A DNA stretch of 25,360 bases from Spongospora subterranea f. sp. subterranea. Lineage: Eukaryota > Endomyxa: Phytomyxea > Phytomyxea > Plasmodiophorida. Below are positions 19,601 through 25,360 of this stretch, in pieces. Both the position numbers and the translations under genes were made by a program. The stretch covers positions 1-25,360 of the forward strand of contig JAUGWO010000214.1 of the NCBI GenBank assembly GCA_049724395.1. The letters run 5' to 3'. Numbering within the stretch: position 1 is the first letter of the stretch; each line of letters begins with the position of its first letter. Below the pieces are notes generated by a model. That model was not told the origin of the DNA and searched no databases. It worked only from the letters and a program-made list of their open reading frames with translations.

Positions 19601-21725
19601 AGCAGGTCCTCGTGAAATTCTTGGGCAGCCTTAAGATAATTTTGCACAGATTCTGAGTTCCAGACAATCGAACCACCAAAGCAACCCTCGATGAAGTATC
19701 GCCTGCAATGGCTAAGAAGGTATCGCACAAATGGATCCGACACTAAGCGGAAGTTGTTTTTAGGATCCGATAAAAAGGAATATCCGGCCTCATTGCAGCA
19801 GTATAAGTTGTCAAAGACTTTGCCAGAGATGACGCGGTCGAAATTATGCAAATCGAACCCATATAGCAACTTCGTCTTCATATGATGATCAGCATCTAAA
19901 AACAGCTGGGACACCATAAGGGACAAGTGATCAATCGAGATCGAAAAACAATCAACTGCTGAGGATAACGTCCTGCAATCATCGTCTGCCCAATAAAACT
20001 GGGGCATTTCTGGCTGTGCTCCAACGATTACGGAGAGGAGTCGCAACAATTCTCGCACTGAGTTAAATGGTGAATTGAAGCCATCGGTGACAAACTGGCA
20101 CAAAGATATGAACTCATCTTGACTTGGAGCCTGAATTCCTGCCCATTCGGATCTGAACAGTTCAAAAACCACCATTGAGCGTCCCCAGAATTGAATTTCT
20201 GATAATCCGGATGAGATCTTCAGTGGGCTCCGAAAAGTATAGCCGGATTCATCGTTGATGAGCATATTAGAAAAAATGACGAATCTATACAACATGAAAT
20301 GGTGCGGAGCACTCTGAAAATCACATGTTTGACAAAATACACTCTTCAGCAGTTGCTGAATCATCGGAAGCATATGGTTAGGCTCATGATCAAGAGCGTT
20401 GGATCGAATGGTGTCAATCGCGCTGTCAAGTTGCTGGTCGTCAATGATGAGGCTCAAATACGTACTCGCATCATCCGCGGTCATGCGACAGAGCATCAGG
20501 ATCAAACGGGCTAGTCTTGCTGCACAGCGCCTACGGGTCGAAAGCTCCTGATAGCCATGAAACCCACGCGGCTCGACATTTACGTTGACGTTGCCGCCGA
20601 GGATCATGCGCAGAGTTATGAATGGGAGCTTCGCAATGTATACGTGCACTTGATCGATAAACTCATTGGCTGCGTCAAGGACTGCTATCTCGAACTGGTC
20701 TTTTGGATCGGCCCCTTTAGCTAAATCAATTAATTCTTCAGCCCTGACTGAACTGAACTCATCTTCGACAAGTTTGTCCCAGTTCGTTGACTGTAGCATG
20801 GGATGTCGGCATCGTTCATCAAGAATTGGTTGCGCGCCATCCTGAGTAGTGATGAACTGGTCAAGAGCTTGGTTAAATTGCACGTCATCGATGGGAATAT
20901 TTGTTGACGGCGATGGTAGCAGATTTTGTGAAAAAGTGGGAAACACACCGAAATACTTTCTTGAATGAGCTGTTCAAGCAATGAGATACATCTTTGATGC
21001 GAATTGAGAACTTACTGGGAAACAGAGACTGCAGTTGACATGGTCGATATGAATTTGATTGAAACCGACAGTCAACATGATGATCACGGAAATGCCTGCC
21101 CATGGTTTCAGAACGAGGGCAATAATAAGCGCACGAAAGGCATTGATATCCCGAGACGATTTTCACGCCAGGTACAGGTGGTAATAATTGGCAACTCGGC
21201 TCCATGTATTGTTTCAGTGAAGGATGATCGGCAGAACATATTTCAGCTTCAATCAGCAATAGTGCTTGTTTGACAAAGGCCAAAGAGGGAGTAGTGCCAG
21301 TATGTTTGTCTCGAATGTGTTGGCGAATGGACCGGGAGATTGGACTTAAGACATACTGGCATTTCCTGCACACCAAAATCGACAGCTCAGCAATGAAAGA
21401 AATGTCATAAAGAGTGAGACTGGAGATAGGTGTGGGGTCCTGTTGGTCCTTGGTCCTGATCAGGCGTTGGTCTATGAGTTACTGAGGCCAATCTGGAACA
21501 TTGAAGGACATGTTTTCGAAGTGATTGAGGATTCTCAAGGAAAGCATCACAAGATTGAATAGGACATGAAAACCCAGAAATGTCGTTGCTGATTGACCGG
21601 TGAACAATGAATCGCGTCCGATCTGGCAAATTAATAGTGACAGATTCCTGGTGCTCCTTCCGCCAATGATATTTTCGATCACGCTGGTTGCTGAAGCACT
21701 TTGAGCACTTCTCGCACTGGTACAT
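16655..21725 (-). CDS. Telomere-linked-helicase-like protein: C2H2/OrsD zinc fingers, recombinase-like middle, RecQ helicase (multi-exon, possibly decayed)
   Basis: Read from ATG at 21725. Exon 1 has a C2H2 finger (C-x2-C-x12-H-x4-H) and a C-x4-C-x12-H-x3-C finger. Supported introns are 21482-21440 and 21015-20970 (both keep frame), 18865-18821, 18576-18515 and 17512-17463. Exon 2 (21439-21016) matches the OrsD pattern: CRKCQYVL, then PPVPG and a finger QCLSCAYYC...H...H. A ~500-residue exon follows and leads into the recombinase-like region. The RecQ core has KWRSRNQ (Q motif), LPTGIGKS (Walker A, near 18399), VVVDEAH (near 18079-18090), PLIALTGTS (motif III), YHGALDE, and VATSAFGAGVD plus QETGRSGRNG (motifs V and VI), then a CD.C cluster and a C-terminal CAKC..H....C knuckle. 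RecQ enzymes unwind DNA 3'-to-5' in the nucleus; fungal telomere-linked members lie beside telomeres. There is an in-frame TAG at 19467-19465 and frame changes near 19030, 18140 and 18030 without good splice sites, so it may be a pseudogene or carry assembly errors. Confidence 0.8.
17463..17512 (-). other. Intron within the RecQ core (50 nt)
   Basis: GTGGCC donor, ATCAG acceptor, phase 2. It joins KKNVMTR to WANSRVMVATSAFG, exactly restoring the continuity between RecQ motifs IV and V. Confidence 0.8.
18890..19620 (-). other. Tyrosine-recombinase-like region within the helicase-like protein
   Basis: Four elements occur in the right order. SGQPLRAEEAKSL (near 19570) resembles box I (R-x-x-E). 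After a strand RSVYWINGQ comes HKGSSKSGKAK (near 19440), in place of the catalytic lysine hairpin, then a helix LLYLILIRPM. VADFRQIATAFM (near 19140-19165) resembles the H-x-x-R box with R kept and the first H replaced. QAGHSSSTAAMRYGR (near 18970-19010) has H and Y nine residues apart, as in GHSS...Y of tyrosine recombinases. The elements lie in pieces separated by a TAG, an intron and a frame change, so the active state of this copy is doubtful. Assignment is by motif only. Confidence 0.5.
20970..21015 (-). other. Intron 2 of the helicase-like gene (46 nt)
   Basis: Canonical GTAAGT donor and GAACAG acceptor, phase 1. The join gives SLFP-T-HSRKYFGVFPT and enters the ~500-residue open exon. 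Confidence 0.75.
21440..21482 (-). other. Intron 1 of the helicase-like gene (43 nt)
   Basis: GTAACT at the donor and AACAG at the acceptor. Splicing joins CSRLAS to DPTPISSLTLYD in phase 0 and continues straight into the OrsD-like module, whereas read-through ends at a stop near 21405. Confidence 0.65.
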
Positions 21726-22044
21726 GATTGGTCTCGAAACTCACCAACATGTACAACACTGCGGCATCACTATGGGTTACTATATGGGTTACGGTGTTCA
21801 ACACTGCGGCATCGCAATGGGTTACGGCGCATCGAAGTTTCAGGATTAATCCAGTGCTTTGTATTAGAAATTGATCTCGGAGCTTTGCATTAGGGTGGTT
21901 GAAAAAGGAAACTTTGAATCGTTTTTTTTGTTTAAATTCTTGAAGTTGGGGAGCGGCTGATGGTATAGTTGGATCGCATTTTTCAAGATCTTTCTATTGA
22001 GCCTGGTCTCGGGCAGGCTTTCGGGAATAACCTACCGATTCAAA
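21726..22044. promoter_or_regulatory. Spacer between helicase-like gene start and LINE ORF1; 45-bp direct repeat and LINE 5' UTR
   Basis: CAACACTGCGGCATC followed by ATGGGTTAC occurs at 21754 and again at 21799 (45-bp step). It lies just upstream of the helicase-like start codon, so it could be part of that promoter. The LINE 5' end lies somewhere after about 21885; a TTAGGG at 21890-21895 and a T-run at 21923 are near the likely junction but do not fix it. The two genes diverge from this spacer. Confidence 0.45.
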
Positions 22045-23898
22045 ATGGTGCTGGATGGATATGTTCGGGTCGTCCGGCAGCCCGTTTTAGGTATTCCGGG
22101 CACTGATGGCGACCTACCGCGAGCAATGCAGCTCGCAGACAAGCCCAACCCAGCCAGCATGCAGGCGGTGAGGGAGACGTTGAACAAATATAAAAGCGGG
22201 ATCAGATGCCCGAAATGTGGAGCGACGGGGAGTCTGCAGCCCCAGAAGGACGGCGACGATATCGTTCTTCGTTGTACGGCAGCCCCGATGGGTGTGCCCT
22301 GCCGAAAGAAGCTAGGGGAGCGGCAATCTCTACAACTGGCAAGAACGGCGGGCAATAAAAAGGCCATCGATGCCATAATCGCGGCGAGGCACGACGTCGA
22401 CCAAGGCGAGAAATCGCAAACCCGGTCACCAACCGTGACCCAGGTTCCGGTCCAGGTTCCGGAGGTTGACCCAAACCCCAGCGCGGGTGACGACGCCGCC
22501 TCAGATGACGACGAGTCGCTGTCCGATCCTGCGAAGTTGGTGGCCATGGTCCAAGCAATTAGGAGCTATACTGACTATAATACCAAATACTTGTCAAATC
22601 TAGTCTCTGATCTGGTCATTTTTGCAGACCGTCTGAAGTCACTAGAAAGCGAACGTGAGGAGCGCCAACAAGAATCGAGGACAGTCTCGCAATCCCTGGA
22701 CGCCATCATGGCAAAATTGGAGACGCTGGAAGATGGGCTGGCCGCCATTAAAGAAAAGAGTCGACTTGGGGAGTCGAACACGTATTCTTCGATGGTGCAA
22801 AGATCACCTGCCTTCCACGGTTCTGCACCCCCGACTGCCCCGACGACAGCAGGACCAGGCCCAGCAACGCTAGCACCAACACCAGCAGCGATCGCCCGGC
22901 CACCGGCCGCACAGATGTCAAACGATGACGCGATGGGCCTTGCGGCGTCAATGCGCACCGGGAAGCGCGGCTCTTTCCAGACATACGTGCGAACGTTCGT
23001 AATGGATATGAAGCCTGGCCCCTTGGGCAGTATACGTCGACAACTAAATAGGCTGGGGGTCTGCCCCAGACCCATGGAAATGAGTTTTCTGGGGCGCGCT
23101 CCGATCCTAGAGATCACCACCTACGAATCCGCCCAGAATGACTTGGCTACTCAGCTGAGATCCCTGGGATTCACAGTGAAAACCGGCATCTCTCCCGAAG
23201 ACCCCTCACTGATGACTGGAGCCAAATGGCAAGACGCACTACCTGCCGAGAAGGAGGAAGCCGGTCGCGCCCATTACGTTCAGCGCTTGCAGAGAACGGC
23301 TGGACGCCAGATCCGGCCCAGCATGACTGGTTTTTTGACCAAAGAAATTTACCGGATGGGCCAAACGCCCACGTTCCGGAAGACAACCGTGACGATTACG
23401 GAGACAAACCATAAACTAGGCAACTCTGGCGCCTGGACAGTGGTGGCCAATAGAAGGGGCCGAAAGCACAAGAAGAAGGTCACGGCGAACGAGGAATCCC
23501 CGACTGACGCCAGAGACGATTTGGCCGCCAAGAGCCCTGCAACGCTCGACCCGTCGCAACTCCGACCGGACAACGTGGCCACCTCCTCATTCGAACAGGC
23601 CCCCATAGATGACCAAATCATCCAGGAGACCGCCGAGGCGGCAGATATGTCCCTCATTGTGGACCTGTTCACGTCCAACAATAGTACGGACTGGGCCGAC
23701 GACGATTCTGATACGCCGATGAGTCGTTGCACCAAGCGCATGGCTTCCTCGCCACAGAAAACGTCGACGATCGCGGTGACGAAGCGCCTGTGCACTTCGA
23801 CCACCTGTCAGCCAGGCCCAGACGCGACGGCCGCCCCCACTCAGGAGGAGCCGGTGGGTGCCCACGAGAGTCAGCATGAGCCGCCTTCGCAATTATGA
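22045..23898 (+). CDS. LINE ORF1 protein: zinc-ribbon, coiled coil, RNA-binding-like region
   Basis: 617 residues from ATG at 22045 (context CAAAATGG); the frame is open 16 codons further upstream but with no ATG. Near the N-terminus C55, C58, C77 and C86 form a C-x2-C-x18-C-x8-C zinc-ribbon-like cluster (CPKCGATG...). An acidic stretch (DDAASDDDES) precedes a predicted coiled coil at about residues 165-240 with heptad-like leucines and many E/K/Q. A Pro/Ala-rich linker at about 255-300 follows. A region at about 310-430 (FVMDMKPGPLG, MEMSFLGRAPILEITTY, LRSLGFTVKTG) has alternating strands and helices that could be an RRM-like fold. The C-terminus is acidic and disordered. LINE ORF1 proteins bind and package element RNA; that role is inferred. 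It ends by overlapping ORF2. Confidence 0.8.
   Translation: MVLDGYVRVVRQPVLGIPGTDGDLPRAMQLADKPNPASMQAVRETLNKYKSGIRCPKCGATGSLQPQKDGDDIVLRCTAAPMGVPCRKKLGERQSLQLARTAGNKKAIDAIIAARHDVDQGEKSQTRSPTVTQVPVQVPEVDPNPSAGDDAASDDDESLSDPAKLVAMVQAIRSYTDYNTKYLSNLVSDLVIFADRLKSLESEREERQQESRTVSQSLDAIMAKLETLEDGLAAIKEKSRLGESNTYSSMVQRSPAFHGSAPPTAPTTAGPGPATLAPTPAAIARPPAAQMSNDDAMGLAASMRTGKRGSFQTYVRTFVMDMKPGPLGSIRRQLNRLGVCPRPMEMSFLGRAPILEITTYESAQNDLATQLRSLGFTVKTGISPEDPSLMTGAKWQDALPAEKEEAGRAHYVQRLQRTAGRQIRPSMTGFLTKEIYRMGQTPTFRKTTVTITETNHKLGNSGAWTVVANRRGRKHKKKVTANEESPTDARDDLAAKSPATLDPSQLRPDNVATSSFEQAPIDDQIIQETAEAADMSLIVDLFTSNNSTDWADDDSDTPMSRCTKRMASSPQKTSTIAVTKRLCTSTTCQPGPDATAAPTQEEPVGAHESQHEPPSQL
23895..23898 (+). promoter_or_regulatory. 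ATGA stop/start overlap between ORF1 and ORF2
   Basis: ORF2 ATG at 23895-23897 shares bases with the ORF1 TGA at 23896-23898. Such overlaps are used for termination-reinitiation in some LINEs (for example the telomeric SART1 element). That mechanism is inferred here. Confidence 0.7.
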
Positions 23899-25360
23899 AG
23901 GCCGGCTCATGGAACGTTGAAGGCTTATCGGCCACAAAGCAGACAAATCTGATTGTATATATGAAAAAAACTGACTCCAGAATAATTATTCTTACAGAAA
24001 CGTGGTTACGCCATCCAAACCAGGTGCCTCAACCAAAAGAAAGCCGCTGGGCGCGTAAAGACGTTATCCAACGAGAGATCCACCCGCAAGCCAAACGCGG
24101 CGGCGGAGGTATAAGCCTAATTTATGACACTAACTATTTCCCGAATATTCAGGACAGCGACTTCAAGTTCTGCCGGTTTGCCCGATGGCTTGTTTTCTCT
24201 TCGGAGCGGCTAGTCATCGCCGGCGCCTATCTTAACCCAAGCCTGACCATCGATACTTTCAGGCTCTCCCTTTGCGCCTTGAAAGCATGCATTGCCAAGG
24301 CCGATCTAGGCCAACGCACGCTGATCATCGCCGGCGATTTTAATGCTCGTTTAGGTCCCATAACCGGCGATCGAGTAGCCAACAACCGTTGCGATCCCAT
24401 TATGGCACTCATCGCCGACATGGGCCTGACCCTGATGAACTCAGCGCTAAGGCGTAGCCCTGACCGGTTTACGTTCATCAGCGAGTCAGGCCGGAGCATC
24501 CCCGACCTCGCCCTGATTCTACAAGGCCGACACTGCTCCCTGTCCGTCCATGCACCGCCGGCCAACACGCCGCATCAGCTCCTGCTTATCACGATGCCCG
24601 ACGAGCTGACACCTCCCGCCCACGACCCGACACGTTGGAACTGGTCGCGGAAAGCTTTCGCCCGTGAGCCGGAAAACGCACGCTGCCGGGCGGCGCTAGA
24701 ACCGGTCATGGAGGAGCTGGTCGCGGCCTGGGCCGCATTAGGACGCCACATGGACAGACAACTCACACAGGACGGCGAGTCGGATCCGACAACTCAAGCC
24801 CAGGTCGACGAACTCTACGCCACGTGCTGCTTCCGCATTCGCGAAGCCCTGACTGATATCGCCTGCTGGCAACCGTCCACTGCAAACCGGGGACCGCAAC
24901 GCCACCACCACCTTCGCTGGCAAGACCTCGACTCCCTCCCCGACTCCTTCATCATCTCGAAGGTCAAGTCAGCACTGGAGACGGGGCCAGACGCAACCAT
25001 CATCACTGCAGCACGACCCAGCCTCCAGGAATTCGGAGCCTTCTACGAGCAGCTGTTCACTGCTGACCCAGGCACCCCCACTGCCCCGTTCTCCTCGGCA
25101 CGCAGAGCCGCCAGCACCCTCGACGCCACCGAAACCGATGCCTTCTCAGTGGAGACGCTGACCGCCACGATCCACCGGCTGCAGTGGCGTAAAGCCATCG
25201 GTCCCGACAACCTGCCAGCAGACCTGTTCAAATGCGTCCCAGAGCCGGCTGCCAAGCTCTTTCACGCCATGTTCCGTACCTTGTATTCCCACCAGACAAC
25301 GCCGTCAGTCTGGCAACGGGCGTTCATGACGCCGATCCCCAAGAAAGGAACCGACCTGCG
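23895..25360 (+). CDS. LINE ORF2: AP-type endonuclease and N-terminal RT region (partial at window end)
   Basis: The frame is open from ATG at 23895 to the last base. Endonuclease/exonuclease/phosphatase motifs are in order: SWNVEG (N7), LTETWL (E35), GGGGISLIYD, IIAGDFNARLG (D148, N150), SGRSIPDLAL (D204) and a histidine at 227 (PHQLLL) in the place of the usual SDH. This enzyme nicks target DNA to prime reverse transcription. The segment WRKAIGPDNLPADLFK near 25184 is the standard entry to the RT domain, followed by VWQRAFMTPIPKKG. The rest of RT is seen in copy B. The start codon overlaps the ORF1 stop, so translation is probably coupled. Confidence 0.9.
   Translation, partial: MKAGSWNVEGLSATKQTNLIVYMKKTDSRIIILTETWLRHPNQVPQPKESRWARKDVIQREIHPQAKRGGGGISLIYDTNYFPNIQDSDFKFCRFARWLVFSSERLVIAGAYLNPSLTIDTFRLSLCALKACIAKADLGQRTLIIAGDFNARLGPITGDRVANNRCDPIMALIADMGLTLMNSALRRSPDRFTFISESGRSIPDLALILQGRHCSLSVHAPPANTPHQLLLITMPDELTPPAHDPTRWNWSRKAFAREPENARCRAALEPVMEELVAAWAALGRHMDRQLTQDGESDPTTQAQVDELYATCCFRIREALTDIACWQPSTANRGPQRHHHLRWQDLDSLPDSFIISKVKSALETGPDATIITAARPSLQEFGAFYEQLFTADPGTPTAPFSSARRAASTLDATETDAFSVETLTATIHRLQWRKAIGPDNLPADLFKCVPEPAAKLFHAMFRTLYSHQTTPSVWQRAFMTPIPKKGTDL

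Larger units (their letters stand above)
20885..21725 (-). other. OrsD-type zinc-finger module of the helicase-like protein
   Basis: Four cysteine/histidine units are visible: YQCEKCSKCF with a paired H-x4-H, FSCPIQSCDAF with H-x3-C, LVCRKCQYVL with H-x4-H (RQHIRDKH), and YQCLSCAYYC with GRHFRDHH. The order finger, spacer of ~60 residues, PPVPG, finger is that of the fungal OrsD domain, commonly fused to RecQ-like helicases. DNA binding is the likely role. Confidence 0.7.
21896..25360 (+). mobile_element. LINE copy C, 5' part with ORF1 and ORF2 start, running off the window
   Basis: This copy includes the 5' UTR, a complete ORF1 and the endonuclease and early RT region of ORF2. 25211-25360 is identical over 150 bases to 1711-1860 of copy B, so all three copies belong to one family with very recent activity. 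The 5' boundary is approximate. Both visible ORFs are uninterrupted within the window. Like copies A and B it is on the plus strand and GC-rich relative to the interior. Confidence 0.85.

Overview
The window looks like a subtelomeric stretch of a fungal nuclear chromosome. Three things point that way: short introns (about 40-60 nt) with GT..AG ends, a long gene joining OrsD-type zinc fingers to a RecQ helicase (the architecture of fungal telomere-linked helicases), and CCCTAAA/CCCTAAAA telomere-like repeats at element junctions. An early-diverging (chytrid-like) fungus is a plausible guess, but the sequence does not fix the species.

Layout, left to right. 1-4568: two head-to-tail, nearly identical, GC-rich non-LTR retrotransposon (LINE) copies, each ending in CCCTAAAA-type repeats. 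Copy A is cut by the window edge and copy B is 5'-truncated. 4569-5752: a 72-bp satellite with a three-unit higher-order pattern. 5754-6114: the C-terminal end of what looks like a second reverse-transcriptase element, also followed by a CCCTAAA motif. 6109-7335 (minus): a five-part JmjC/cupin dioxygenase-like gene whose four inferred exons join in frame. 7905-11360: about ten degenerate copies of a ~333-bp satellite carrying a conserved palindrome. 11361-13440: unassigned AT-rich DNA, a 125-bp duplication and a purine-rich low-complexity block. 13450-15290: a 169-bp satellite, again with a three-unit superperiod, followed by decayed relatives to about 15850. 16655-21725 (minus): the telomere-linked-helicase-like gene. 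About 21896-25360: the 5' part of a third LINE copy, with ORF1 and the start of ORF2 overlapping as ATGA. Its last 150 bases are identical to the first 150 of copy B.

The most interesting reading is that the helicase gene also contains, between its zinc fingers and its RecQ motor, a region resembling a tyrosine recombinase catalytic domain (R, K, R, H and Y positions recognisable, with the usual H-to-Y spacing). If right, a finger-recombinase-helicase fusion sits in a subtelomere also colonised by LINEs that end in telomere-like repeats. The helicase gene shows one in-frame TAG and several frame changes that good splice sites do not explain, so this copy may be decayed. All functional assignments rest on motif reading by eye; no database search was possible.
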